From JADFGZ01 sp965222345 (lineage in GTDB: Bacteria; Acidobacteriota; Terriglobia; 2-12-FULL-54-10), in contig CBDCTS010000007.1 of NCBI GenBank assembly GCA_965222345.1, forward strand, positions 558,001 to 622,000: DNA of 64,000 nt. The letters are read 5' to 3'. The position numbers and the translations under genes were made by a program. Shown here piece after piece: positions 37,955-47,209 of this stretch (its first letter is position 1; each line of letters begins with the position of its first letter). The notes under the pieces are model-generated. The model saw nothing but the letters and a program-made list of their open reading frames with translations, did not search any database and was not told where the DNA came from.

Positions 37955-38740
37955 TCATGCGCCTTTGTAGACCGCTTGGCGCCGCTCCAAAAATGCGCCG
38001 ACGCCTTCTTTGGCATCATTGCTTTCATAGAGTTGCTGGAGCGTTTCGTGCTCAATCAAAATCCCTTCCGAAATGGAGGTCTCCAGGCTGGCCCGAGCCG
38101 CCAGCTTGATTCGTCCAACGGCCTTGGACGCCTTGTTGGGCGGGATAAACTGGCGGGCGAAAGCCAGCACCGCCTCCCAGTATCCTTCCGGCTCATAGAC
38201 ATAGTTCACCACGCCCAAATCCAGAGCTTCATCAAAGCTCATGGCGCGGCCCGTGGCGATCAACTCCACGGCGCGAGCGTAACCGATCACGCGTGGCAAG
38301 CGCTGCGTTCCGCCCACCCCGGGCTCAAGCCCCAGGTTCACCTCCGGCAGGCCGACCCGCCCGGCGTCCCTCTTGGCAATGCGGATGTCACAGGCCAGGG
38401 CCAGCTCCAGGCCGCCTCCCATGGCGTGTCCGTTGAGGGCGGCGATCACCAGCTTCGGGGTCATCTCCAGCCTCCTTGCGGTTTCATTGGCGTGGAGCGA
38501 GAAATAATAGAAGTGGTAGGGCGATTTCTCCGCCAGCATTTTGATGTTGGCGCCGCCTGAGAAAAATTTCTCGCCCTTGCCGCGCAGAATCAGGCAGTGC
38601 GCGTTCTCGTCCATGCGCGCTTCGAGAATGGCCTCGTCCAGGTCCCGCATCATTTCATAGCCATAGGCATTTGCCGGCGGGTCGTTCAATTCCAGGACGG
38701 CGATCCCATCCTGGACGGAATAATCAACTAATTTACCCAT
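37955..38740 (-). CDS. Enoyl-CoA hydratase/isomerase family protein
   Basis: 261 residues of the crotonase fold. The oxyanion-hole segments SGGANIKML and HAMGGGLELALACDI are present, as are both catalytic Glu positions (GGGLELA and LPEVNLG), so hydratase activity is plausible. The start is the ATG 7 bp after a GGAG box; an upstream in-frame TTG at 38755 contains that box and is rejected. It lies 135 bp upstream of the aldehyde dehydrogenase pair in the same direction, which suggests a catabolic operon handling acyl-CoA and aldehyde intermediates. Confidence 0.92.
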   Translation of the reverse strand: MGKLVDYSVQDGIAVLELNDPPANAYGYEMMRDLDEAILEARMDENAHCLILRGKGEKFFSGGANIKMLAEKSPYHFYYFSLHANETARRLEMTPKLVIAALNGHAMGGGLELALACDIRIAKRDAGRVGLPEVNLGLEPGVGGTQRLPRVIGYARAVELIATGRAMSFDEALDLGVVNYVYEPEGYWEAVLAFARQFIPPNKASKAVGRIKLAARASLETSISEGILIEHETLQQLYESNDAKEGVGAFLERRQAVYKGA

Positions 38741-39025
38741 TCGGTTGCTCCTCAATCGGTGTTAAGAATTCGTTATTAAGAATTCAAGGGTTCAATGAAA
38801 CGGAGAGAACTTGCTCCCCACAACGAGCTTCCAACCGGTCGTCCATAGGAAAATGCTCGTTGGGGACGCTTTCCCACGGTCTTCTTCCGAGTGCTGGCAA
38901 ACTTGAGAGGATACCACACAAGAAGGCGGGGCATCTACTGGGAAATGCAAAACCGCAAAGCCGCTGTCCCGGCCACCGCTCCCTGGATGATCCCGGCCCG
39001 CAGGAACGCTTCCGGTTCATCCAAA

Positions 39026-40765
39026 CTATAGAAATTCAAAAACGTAAGGCATCCAGGCCAATAATGGCGTGGCAGCTATTCTCTCAACCCTTCTCCATTG
39101 TGAAAGATTTTCGGTAAGACCCGCAGGCAACCCCAGCGCCTGAACCCCAACCCTGCTGAGCAGCCACTGGAAAAGGGATTTCCCCTTGGGATACTCAACC
39201 AACTCGAGCGGCGTTTCCGGGCTAATCCCCGCTTTTTCCTTGAGCAGTTCCAAAGCCCGGTCAAAGCCGCCCAGCTCATCGATCAAACCATTCTGCTGCG
39301 CTTGTTCCCCCGTCCAGACGCGGCCTTGGGCCAGTTGGTCCACCGCTTCCGGAGTCATATTTCGGGCTGCGCTGACCCGGGCAAGAAATTTGTCGTAAAG
39401 GTCCTTCATCAGGGTGCGGACCCGTTCCCTTTCCCGTGGGGTATAAGAATCATAATCCGAGTCCATCCGGGCAAAATCGCCCCGGCTGATGATCTCTTTA
39501 TGAATGCCCACTTTGTCGTAGAAACCCTTCAGGTTCAGTTTTCCAGCGACAATCCCAATCGATCCCGTAATGGTTCCCTCCTCAGCCACGATGGGATCGC
39601 CGGTCATGGCAATATGGTAGCCGCCCGAAGCTGCCGTATCGGACATGGAGATCACCACCGGCTTTTTCTCCCGCAGCAGGATCATGCACCTCCAGATTTC
39701 ATCCGACGCCAACGCGTCTCCTCCAGGACTGTCGATACGCAAAACGACACCCTTGATCGAATCGTCGTCTCGCACCGATTCCAAAACCTTTGCCATCGTC
39801 CGCGCTCCCAAGGTTTCGGCGGAAGCAAGCGGATCGTAGTCTCCCTCGCCCGCGATAATGTTGCCGACCGCGTAGACCACGGCAATCCGCTCTTCCCCAT
39901 CCAACCCCACTTGCGAGGCGGGAACCCTGCGATATTCCTCCATCTCCATCTTGTGGAACTCCTCGTTCTGATTCTCTCTTTTGAGCTGGTCGAAAACCTG
40001 GTCTTCATACAGCAGTTGATCTGCCAAGCCCAGCAGTAATGCCCGTTCCGACTCAAAAGGTCCGGATTGCTCCATCAGCGAACGGAACTCTTCGACAGAA
40101 CGCTGGCGTGCTGCAGCCACAGTTTCCACAAAATTGCCATAGATGCTGTCCAGCAAGGATGTGGTCGCCTCGCGGAAAGCCCTGCTCATACGGTTGTCCG
40201 TGAATTGGTCGGAGAAATTCTTGTAGTCTCCAATGTGTTCCAAATCGGCCTGTATTCCCACCTTTGCCAGCGTGTCTTTGAAAAACATCACCTCGGCCCG
40301 CATCCCCTTCAGATCGAGAAAGCCAGCCGGCGACAGGAATATCCTGCTGGCAGCCGTCGCCAGAAAATATTCCTTGTTCCCAGCCACGGTGAGCACTCCC
40401 ACAACAGTCTTTCCCCGCTGCTGGAACTGCTCCAGGGCTCTGCGGAGTTGTTGCAGTTTTCCCCATCCCATGCGCAGGTTGGAGGGTTTCACCACGATGC
40501 CGGTGATCCGGGAATCGGCCCCGGCCTTTTGGATGTCCTGTAGCAGACCAAGGAAATTTGCTCTCCGCCCCACCCCGAAAATTTCTTCCGGAAAATTGGG
40601 CTGGGCCTGTTCGGGAATATCTCCGCCAAGCTCCAGAATCAAGGTGGTGTTCTCCGAAACATCCGGGGGACTCGGCCCGATTTGCCAGGCGAGGATGCCT
40701 CCTGCAACGATGAGAAAAAGCACTAGGAAGACGCCGGTTATCAGGCCCCCAAGCCATTTTTTCAT
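39026..40765 (-). CDS. sppA: Signal peptide peptidase SppA, long (67K) type
   Basis: 579 residues. One N-terminal membrane anchor (about residues 7-28) is followed by two tandem ClpP-like domains, as in E. coli SppA. The Lys of the Ser-Lys dyad is in IGDYKNFSDQF in the first domain and the nucleophile Ser in SDTAASGGYHIAM in the second; GTITGSIGIVAGKLN is the conserved following strand. It degrades cleaved signal peptides in the membrane. A GGAGGG ribosome site precedes the ATG. No functional link to the flanking ribBA or hydratase genes is evident. Confidence 0.95.
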   Translation of the reverse strand: MKKWLGGLITGVFLVLFLIVAGGILAWQIGPSPPDVSENTTLILELGGDIPEQAQPNFPEEIFGVGRRANFLGLLQDIQKAGADSRITGIVVKPSNLRMGWGKLQQLRRALEQFQQRGKTVVGVLTVAGNKEYFLATAASRIFLSPAGFLDLKGMRAEVMFFKDTLAKVGIQADLEHIGDYKNFSDQFTDNRMSRAFREATTSLLDSIYGNFVETVAAARQRSVEEFRSLMEQSGPFESERALLLGLADQLLYEDQVFDQLKRENQNEEFHKMEMEEYRRVPASQVGLDGEERIAVVYAVGNIIAGEGDYDPLASAETLGARTMAKVLESVRDDDSIKGVVLRIDSPGGDALASDEIWRCMILLREKKPVVISMSDTAASGGYHIAMTGDPIVAEEGTITGSIGIVAGKLNLKGFYDKVGIHKEIISRGDFARMDSDYDSYTPRERERVRTLMKDLYDKFLARVSAARNMTPEAVDQLAQGRVWTGEQAQQNGLIDELGGFDRALELLKEKAGISPETPLELVEYPKGKSLFQWLLSRVGVQALGLPAGLTENLSQWRRVERIAATPLLAWMPYVFEFL

Positions 40766-40916
40766 TTTGCCCTCCGCTGGAAAGATTTCTGGCGTGCCCG
40801 GACTCGCAAATTACCAGGCTGGAAGCTTCATTTTATCGTCCGGCAAGGTTCGCCCGGAAGGATGGGAATCCACGCCGGCCCCCGTGACGGGACGAAACGT
40901 TCCTTTGCCGCTAACC

Positions 40917-42092
40917 CTACTGAAGCTTGACGGCCGATTGAGAATCAGCCATAGGAAGAGGAACCTGCTCTGCGATCTGAATGCCGTAGGCTTCCAAGGC
41001 CACCACCTTGCGCGGGTGATTCGTCAGCAGCCGGACCGACTCTAGCTTCAGATCGGATAAGATCTGAGCGCCAATGCCGGATTCGTGCTGAATCTTCCGG
41101 CTTTGGGCCGTCTCGCTTTTTTCCGCAAACTGATGTCCATGCGAGACGATTCGCGTCCCGCCCTCCGGCATTTTCTCCAACTGAAAGCCGCGGCCCGTCT
41201 GGTGCAGATACAAGAGCACTCCACGGCCCTCCTGCCCGATCTTTTCCATCGATTTCTGAATCATCCGGCGGCAGTCACACCCGCTCGAAGCAAAGATATC
41301 TCCCATTAAGCAATGCGAATGCACACGGACCAGCACAGGGTTTTTGCCGGCCACCTCGCCCATCACCATGGCCACATGGATTTCCGGATCGATATCGGAT
41401 TCGTAGGCGATCATCCGGAAGACGCCGAACGCCGTGGTTATTTCCGCTTCGCCGATCCGGTGCACGTATCGCTCCGTGCGCAGACGGTACCGGATCAAAT
41501 CGGCCACCGTAATCATCCGCATCTCGTGCCGCCGACCGAATTCTTGCAGTTCCAGCACTCGCGCCATCGACCCGTCTTCGTTCATGATTTCACAGATGAC
41601 CCCCGCCGGGATCAATCCCGCCAAGCGCGCCAGGTCCACCGAGGCCTCCGTTTGGCCCGCCCGCACCAGCACGCCTCCATTGCGGGCTCGCAAGGGAAAG
41701 ATGTGCCCCGGCCGGGCCAGATCGGAAGGCCGGGTGGACGGATCGATAGCGGTTTGGATGGTGCAGGCGCGGTCTGCGGCGGAGATTCCCGTGGTCGTGC
41801 CGAACTTTGCATCGATTGTCTCGCCGAAAGCAGTGCCGTAGGTGGCGGTATTTTCCGACACCATCTGCGGAATTCGCAGATGGTTGAGCCGTTGCTCGGT
41901 CAGCGCCAGGCAGATCAATCCCCGGCCGTGCTTCGCCATAAAGTTGATCGCTTCCGGCGTGATTTTCTCAGCCGCCATGGTGAGGTCGCCTTCATTTTCG
42001 CGGTCCTCGTCGTCCACTACAATGATCATCCGCCCGTTTCGGATGTCCTCCACGGCCTCTTCAATCGGTGCAAACGGTTGATTTTCTCTCAT
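40917..42092 (-). CDS. ribBA: RibBA: DHBP synthase with divergent GTP cyclohydrolase II domain
   Basis: 391 residues. The N-terminal 3,4-dihydroxy-2-butanone-4-phosphate synthase half is canonical (VVDDEDRENEGDL, HGRGLICLAL, RPGHIFPLRA). The C-terminal cyclohydrolase II half keeps the zinc Cys set (SHCLMGDIFASSGCDC), but the usual RQEGRGIGL reads HQTGRGFQL. The usual DLRxYGIGAQIL, which carries catalytic Asp/Arg, reads KIQHESGIGAQIL. So the RibB half should make the riboflavin C4 precursor, while the RibA half may be altered or inactive. It is divergent from cysS across a 215-bp gap. Confidence 0.93.
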   Translation of the reverse strand: MRENQPFAPIEEAVEDIRNGRMIIVVDDEDRENEGDLTMAAEKITPEAINFMAKHGRGLICLALTEQRLNHLRIPQMVSENTATYGTAFGETIDAKFGTTTGISAADRACTIQTAIDPSTRPSDLARPGHIFPLRARNGGVLVRAGQTEASVDLARLAGLIPAGVICEIMNEDGSMARVLELQEFGRRHEMRMITVADLIRYRLRTERYVHRIGEAEITTAFGVFRMIAYESDIDPEIHVAMVMGEVAGKNPVLVRVHSHCLMGDIFASSGCDCRRMIQKSMEKIGQEGRGVLLYLHQTGRGFQLEKMPEGGTRIVSHGHQFAEKSETAQSRKIQHESGIGAQILSDLKLESVRLLTNHPRKVVALEAYGIQIAEQVPLPMADSQSAVKLQ

Positions 42093-42307
42093 TTCCTGAG
42101 AATCCCTTTAGCTGTATCACGTTTCGGGAAGCCAATACCCTCGCGGCCCCATACGCAATCTTTATTATATCCTAAGATCGTTTCCCATCGGGCCATCCGG
42201 TTGCTCCTCCTGCACTGCCCCTACCGCCGCTCCGCCCGCCGGTTGACACCTGAAAGGATGGCTCATACAATCGGACGCAGGCAAAAAGCGAAAGCGCCGC
42301 CTTCGGT

Positions 42308-43765
42308 ATGATCTCTTTTTACAACACACTCAGCGGAAGGATGGAAGAATTTGTTCCGCTGCAGAAGAGGCAGGTTCGCCTCTACACTTGTGGACCCACG
42401 GTTTACGACTACGCTCACATCGGCAATTACCGCAGCTTTCTTTTCGGCGACATCCTACGGCGGCATTTGCGGGGCAGCGGCTTCGAGCTTCTCCACGTGA
42501 TGAATATCACCGACGTGGACGACAAAACCATCCGCAACGCCGCAGCAGCCGGCCTGTCGCTATCGGAATACACCGACCGCTTCATCCAGGCTTTTTTTGA
42601 GGACTCCGCAAACCTGCGCCTGCAAAGACCCGAATTGGTGCCGCGGGCCACCGAGCACATCCCGGACATGGTGCGGACCATCCGCCAGCTCGGAGATAAA
42701 GGTTTCACCTATTCCCGGGAAGGCTCCGTCTACTTCCGCATCGCCAATTTCCCCCAGTACGGCAAGCTCTCCAAGATCGACCTCTCCGGAATGCAGCCCG
42801 GCGCTCGCATAGACCAGGACGAGTATGAAAAAGCCGACATCCGGGATTTTGTCTTGTGGAAGGCGCCCAAGCCCGGCGAGCCATTTTGGGAAACCGAGTT
42901 GGGACCCGGACGACCCGGTTGGCATATCGAATGCTCCGTGATGGCCAATAAGTACCTCGGCGAGAGTTTCGACATCCATGCCGGAGGGACCGACCTGATT
43001 TTTCCCCATCATGAAAATGAAATCGCTCAATCCGAGTCGCTCTCCGGAAAAATGTTCGCGCGCTACTGGCTCCACTGTGCGCACCTGCTGGTCGACGGGC
43101 AGAAGATGTCCAAATCCACGGGCAATTACCTCACGCTGCGTGATCTGCTCCAGCAAGAACACACGGCTGCATCCATCCGGTATCTTCTTTCTTCGGTCCC
43201 CTACCGAAGACAGCTCAACTTCACTACGGACGGCTTGCGGCAGGCGGCTCATTCCATCGAGCGGCTGAAGAACTTCCGGTTTCGCCTGTCGCACACATCG
43301 TTTCCGGAGGGAACAAACACCGTTATCGAGGCCAAAACAGCCGCTTTCCCCGGCCTCTTCCGCAAGGCGATGGACGACGACCTGAATACGGCCCAGGCCC
43401 TGGGAGTGCTGTTCGAGCTGGTGCGAGCTGTCAATTCGGTGATCGACCGGGGAGAATTCCGGAGCAAGAACACCGGGCCGGTTCTCGGCTGCCTGGCACA
43501 GTGGAACAAAATCTTCGAGGTGCTCCCAAACGAAGCAGAAGGCCGCTCCGCACAAGGTTTCCTAGCGGCTGGACAGGATGCTGCCCCTGCCTCTGCAGGA
43601 AATCACGGCATGGGTTCGGCAGAAATCGAGGCCAAGATGCAGGAGCGCGCGATGGCGCGGTGGCAAAGAAATTTTGCTCTGGCAGACCGCATCCGGGACG
43701 AACTGAGCGCTGCCGGCATTCTGATTGAAGACACCAAAGAGGGGGTTCGCTGGAAACGGAAATAG
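42308..43765 (+). CDS. cysS: Cysteinyl-tRNA synthetase
   Basis: 485-residue class I synthetase that charges tRNA-Cys. The HIGH motif reads HIGN (residues 37-40) after zinc-binding Cys28 in YTCGPTVYDYAHIG. Other zinc ligands are in IECSVMA and FPHHENE. The KMSKS motif is exact at 266-270 (DGQKMSKSTGNYL). The C-terminal DALR and anticodon-binding regions follow with a slightly long insertion near residue 420 rich in Ala/Gly. Full length for the family. It starts divergently from ribBA. Confidence 0.97.
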   Translation: MISFYNTLSGRMEEFVPLQKRQVRLYTCGPTVYDYAHIGNYRSFLFGDILRRHLRGSGFELLHVMNITDVDDKTIRNAAAAGLSLSEYTDRFIQAFFEDSANLRLQRPELVPRATEHIPDMVRTIRQLGDKGFTYSREGSVYFRIANFPQYGKLSKIDLSGMQPGARIDQDEYEKADIRDFVLWKAPKPGEPFWETELGPGRPGWHIECSVMANKYLGESFDIHAGGTDLIFPHHENEIAQSESLSGKMFARYWLHCAHLLVDGQKMSKSTGNYLTLRDLLQQEHTAASIRYLLSSVPYRRQLNFTTDGLRQAAHSIERLKNFRFRLSHTSFPEGTNTVIEAKTAAFPGLFRKAMDDDLNTAQALGVLFELVRAVNSVIDRGEFRSKNTGPVLGCLAQWNKIFEVLPNEAEGRSAQGFLAAGQDAAPASAGNHGMGSAEIEAKMQERAMARWQRNFALADRIRDELSAAGILIEDTKEGVRWKRK

Positions 43766-43904
43766 CGGGCCAAGCTGCGCCATGCTTCCCAGAATCCGGC
43801 GACTCCTTTATTCTTCTCCTTTCCTTTCCATCTGATCCTCACGCGCCAGCCGGGAAACATTTGCCCTCGGTTGTGCCCTGAGGCAACCTCGTCCTACAAT
43901 CAGA

Positions 43905-44170
43905 ATGGAGGGTTGGCCTCGGCGGCATCGCTTGGTCGGCGACATTCGAGGCAAGGGCTTGGTGGTAGGAATCGAGTTGGCAAAGGATCGCAAAACCAAA
44001 CAACCCGCTCTCAAATGAAAGGGACCGGCTGGTCCAGGTGGCCTTTGAAAAAGGGCTTTGGGTGCTGGGTTGCGGGGCGAGCATTTTCGGCCCGATGTCT
44101 CCTTTGACCAAGCAAAGACAGGCTGCGTTGCCGTGCGGGTGCTCGACCGCTGCCTGAGTCGTATTGAAGG
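43905..44170 (+). pseudogene. Remnant of a class III aminotransferase C-terminus
   Basis: Not an intact gene. A 37-codon frame from 43905 reads RHRLVGDIRGKGLVVGIELA, the conserved strand near the end of class III (omega) aminotransferases. After a frameshift near 44016 it goes on as ERDRLVQVAFEKGLWVLGCG, and after another near 44110 as VAVRVLDRCLSRIEG. Together these give the last 85 or so residues of the family. The remnant lies between cysS and yraN; the intact class III enzyme at 47439-48776 is similar but clearly not the same sequence, so this is a different, decayed relative. Confidence 0.75.
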
Positions 44171-44223
44171 GCAAAACCGGGGCCGATAAGCGAAGGCCCC
44201 TGCTGGTTACAGCGAGAGGCAGC

Positions 44224-44697
44224 ATGAACACCGTCGCTCATCTTTGGAAGCGAATGTGGCAAGGGATGGTCCGGAGGGCATCCGAAGCGCTTCTGCGCAG
44301 GAAAAATCTTTCGCCCGGAGCGCTTGTTGGGTGGCAAGGAGAGGAGGCTGCCTATTGGTATCTGCGCCAGCAAGGTTATGTCATGGTGGAACGAAACTAT
44401 CATCCACCGGGACTGCATAGTGAAATCGACCTGATAGGCTGGGAGGGAACCACGTTGGTTTTTGTCGAGGTCAAAACCCGCAGTGACAACGCCTTGCGCC
44501 TGCCGGAGGCGGCGGTGGACCAAGATAAACGGCGTAACATATCCGCAGCAGCCCGCTCTTACCGTAAACGGGCAAACCAATTAGCTGCGCCGTTCCGTTT
44601 CGACGTGATCAGTGTTACGGCAGCCCCGGCAGGCCTCCAAATTCAGCACTTCCGCGAGGCCTTTCCAGAAGAAGATGTCATCCCGAACAGCCGCTGA
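44224..44697 (+). CDS. YraN/UPF0102 family protein (predicted nuclease-fold)
   Basis: 157 residues from the ATG after AGAGGCAGC; a TTG at 44164 would add 20 residues that overlap the upstream pseudogene. The N-terminal 35 residues are Arg/Lys-rich; the family core follows: GWQGEEAAYWYLRQQGY, ERNYHPPGLHSEIDLIGWEG, LVFVEVKTRSD, and the DQDKRRNISAAARSYRK helix. The Glu-Asp and E-x-K residues form a PD-(D/E)XK-like site, with activity unproven in most members. Confidence 0.88.
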   Translation: MNTVAHLWKRMWQGMVRRASEALLRRKNLSPGALVGWQGEEAAYWYLRQQGYVMVERNYHPPGLHSEIDLIGWEGTTLVFVEVKTRSDNALRLPEAAVDQDKRRNISAAARSYRKRANQLAAPFRFDVISVTAAPAGLQIQHFREAFPEEDVIPNSR

Positions 44698-44737
44698 AAT
44701 GTTCCAGGCTGCTCATCTCCCCAACACCTACCGAAAC

Positions 44738-44765
44738 TTGTGAAGGAAAACCCCTGTGTTAGTAT
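44738..44765 (+). promoter_or_regulatory. Candidate promoter of tRNA-Ala
   Basis: TTGTGA (44738-44743) and TAGTAT (44760-44765) spaced by 16 bp, with the tRNA beginning 9 bp after the -10. Spacing and position are right for a sigma-70-type promoter. Confidence 0.5.
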
Positions 44766-44774
44766 GAGAGGAAG

Positions 44775-44850
44775 GGGCGGCTAGCTCAGTTGGGAGAGCG
44801 CCTCGTTCGCAACGAGGAGGTCGCCGGTTCGATCCCGGTGCCGTCCACCA
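44775..44850 (+). tRNA. tRNA-Ala (anticodon CGC)
   Basis: A 76-nt cloverleaf with encoded CCA. The acceptor 5' strand GGGCGGC pairs with GCCGTCC, including a G3-U70 wobble, the main alanine identity element. D-arm GCTC/GAGC, anticodon arm CCTCG-TTCGCAA-CGAGG with anticodon CGC (reads GCG), T-arm GCCGG-TTCGATC-CCGGT, then A-CCA. Confidence 0.97.
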
Positions 44851-44995
44851 TTTCTTGAACTGTACGCAGATTCCTGCAAGATTCGGCAGACCCGTTTGTG
44901 AAGTTCTGTGTGCCCGCACCCCACCGCGCGCAGGCAAGCCGCCAACTGCCTCCGGTGGTGTGCTTGCATGGCGATCCGTCTACTTGGCGTAGGCG

Positions 44996-45817
44996 CTAAA
45001 AAATCTCCGGGAAATAATAAACCAGCACGCAATTTAACCGCATGTCCGACACAACGATTTCCTTGTGTTTAGGATCGATTGCCAGTCCGCGCGGCTTCTT
45101 CAACGTACTCTGGGGTCCTCCGATCTTCCAGCGGGGCGGAACGTCTCCGTCATCGTTGATGCTCCAGACGCCGATGAAGGTGCCTTCCGGCTCCATCACG
45201 TCGCCGTCACCGGCTTGGGCCACAATGATCAATCCTTTCGGCGGATAGACTCGGAGCTGGAGGGCCCGCACGAGGCCGGTGCTGGGACCCGTGATCACCG
45301 CCTTTGGCTTGGCGTTCCCCTCAGCGGTACGGTCGAAGATCACCAACGATCCCATGGGAGTTCCCTCGCCGCGATATTGCGTGCCCGCGATGAGCAGGTT
45401 GTGGACCGGATCAACGACAACCCCTCCGATATTCTGCAACCTTGTGTCCGGACCGCCAAGAATTCGGATCGGAGCCACGTCGCCATGGGCCTCCCTCGGA
45501 TAAACCAAAATCTCCCCCCCGTCTGGGATGAGAATTTCGTCGTTCACCGGGTCCACGGCCAGACGGCTCGCTCCGCCCAACTTCGTGCTGGGACCCTGGA
45601 TAACCCGAATCGGGGGTTCTTCTCCATCGGCCCCTCCCCGGAACGTCAAGATCGCTTGGGCAAAGGGATTGGTTACCAGAAATTCATCATGAAGCGCGTC
45701 ATACTGAATGTCATGCATGGTGCGGGCCAACATCGTCTTTTGTCCGGCAAGCAGCCTGGTCGGCACCGCATTCTCCTTCGCCTCCCGGGCGAAGACCGCA
45801 ATCTGCGGGTGAGCCAC
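44996..45817 (-). CDS. Beta-propeller protein, C-terminal part after an in-frame TGA
   Basis: 273 residues from a GTG directly after the stop codon of the 45818-47209 frame, in the same frame. It consists of NHL/YVTN-like blades (DEILIPDGGEILVYPREAHGDVAPIR, GTQYRGEGTPMGSLVIFD). It has no ribosome site and no signal peptide. Read through the TGA, the blade pattern is continuous: EILIPN-stop-VAHPQIAVFAREAKENAVPTR lines up with EILIPD-GG-EILVYPREAHGDVAPIR. So this is most likely the second half of one protein of about 737 residues rather than a separate gene. Confidence 0.7.
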   Translation of the reverse strand: MAHPQIAVFAREAKENAVPTRLLAGQKTMLARTMHDIQYDALHDEFLVTNPFAQAILTFRGGADGEEPPIRVIQGPSTKLGGASRLAVDPVNDEILIPDGGEILVYPREAHGDVAPIRILGGPDTRLQNIGGVVVDPVHNLLIAGTQYRGEGTPMGSLVIFDRTAEGNAKPKAVITGPSTGLVRALQLRVYPPKGLIIVAQAGDGDVMEPEGTFIGVWSINDDGDVPPRWKIGGPQSTLKKPRGLAIDPKHKEIVVSDMRLNCVLVYYFPEIF

Positions 45818-47209
45818 TCAGTTCGGGATCAATATCTCTTCCCGCTTGCTGTCATACTCCACCGCTCCCGGATTTCCGATGGCCATAGCCAGCTTGCCGA
45901 GCGGCGCGCTGCGGATGGTCCGCAACGGCGCAACGTTTCCACTGGCAGTGCGCGGAAAAACGGTCGCCGAGTGGTTGCCCATGTTGGAGACCCACATCTC
46001 ATCGTTCTTGAAGTCTAAAAAAATGCCGGTGGGGTTCTTGATTCCAGTCCGGGAGCCTTTCACAACGCGGGTCGGCGCAACGTTTCCGTTGTCGGTCGTG
46101 CGGAAGATCAGGATGGAGTCATCGGCGTCGTTGGCGACGTACAGTTCCCCATTTTCCTCGTCCAGGTACATCGCCGCCGGCCAGTTTAGCTGGGTTCGAG
46201 GACCTTCGATGATCCGCAATGGCGGCGTGTCCCCCTCTGCTTTCAGCGGATAGACCGTGATCGAGGGGGGCTCAAACTTGCCGGTGGCATTAGCGATCCG
46301 CCGCCTTCTTCCGCCTCTTCCGCTTCCCTCTCTGTCGCCAGTTTCATAGTAAGCCGTGGAACCATGATTGCTCACAAACATCCAGCCGTTGATGGTGTCG
46401 ATGGCGATACCGTGGGCGTCCTCCAGTTGCGTGCTGTTTCCCACCAAAGTGCGGATGGGCTGCTCCTCCCCTTCCGCCATCTTGCGGTAGACCACCACCT
46501 CGGGAGGGTGCTCGACGGTGAGGAAAATTTCCTGGGCACCCTCATCCACCGCGATTCCCCAGGTTCGGTGCGGAGTATGGAGTTCGCGCATCGGGGCCAC
46601 GTTCCCCCGTGCATCGCGCGGAAAGACGACCATTGTGTCCACCGTGTCATTGTTGACCGAATAGATGTCGCCCGTCTTGGGGTCCACATAGAGGCCGCAG
46701 TTGAACTCCAGCTTGGTCTTCATCCCCCCCACCATCCGTTTCGGCTCGGTAAAGCTGGCCGTGGGCGGGGTGTTGTCCAGGCGGTCGAAGACCTTGAAAC
46801 CGAACAGGTTCTCGTCCAGCAGGTAGACCTCATCGGAGTTGGTATCGACTGCGACGGCGCTGTAGGTCGGAAAGGTATCGCGTATGACTCGCACCGGGGG
46901 CCGGTCCGAATCGACGGCGATCCTGTCTCCATCGGCTGCCGGTATGGCATGGTTCATCAGGGAAGCCATCAGCGTGGTTTCCGCGCTGGCGGGCATCCAC
47001 TGGCACATCTCCCCGCTCATTACCGGCATCTGCTCGTAGGAAATCAACTGTGGAGACCCGGTGGGTCTTCGCGAAGCGGCCTCCGACGCTCGGTTCCATT
47101 CCCTCTCTTCTACCCCGCCGGAAAATAGCACCCACGCGGCTATCAGGGCTACGACAGCCAGCATCGCTACGATCGTCTGATTCCGCCCCAGCTTATCTGT
47201 TCGGGTCAT
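45818..47209 (-). CDS. Membrane-anchored beta-propeller protein, N-terminal part
   Basis: 463 residues. The start is the ATG preceded by a GGAGGAGGAAAGG ribosome site; an in-frame TTG at 47263 is rejected. A single N-terminal hydrophobic segment (QTIVAMLAVVALIAAWVLF) predicts a membrane anchor or signal sequence with the rest outside the cytoplasm. The body repeats a blade of about 45-50 residues with the pattern VFPRxAxGNVAPxR ... GIAVD ... EIFV, like NHL or YVTN propellers used for ligand or protein binding. The frame ends in a TGA that falls within a blade, so the gene is probably split (see 44996-45817). Confidence 0.72.
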   Translation of the reverse strand: MTRTDKLGRNQTIVAMLAVVALIAAWVLFSGGVEEREWNRASEAASRRPTGSPQLISYEQMPVMSGEMCQWMPASAETTLMASLMNHAIPAADGDRIAVDSDRPPVRVIRDTFPTYSAVAVDTNSDEVYLLDENLFGFKVFDRLDNTPPTASFTEPKRMVGGMKTKLEFNCGLYVDPKTGDIYSVNNDTVDTMVVFPRDARGNVAPMRELHTPHRTWGIAVDEGAQEIFLTVEHPPEVVVYRKMAEGEEQPIRTLVGNSTQLEDAHGIAIDTINGWMFVSNHGSTAYYETGDREGSGRGGRRRRIANATGKFEPPSITVYPLKAEGDTPPLRIIEGPRTQLNWPAAMYLDEENGELYVANDADDSILIFRTTDNGNVAPTRVVKGSRTGIKNPTGIFLDFKNDEMWVSNMGNHSATVFPRTASGNVAPLRTIRSAPLGKLAMAIGNPGAVEYDSKREEILIPN

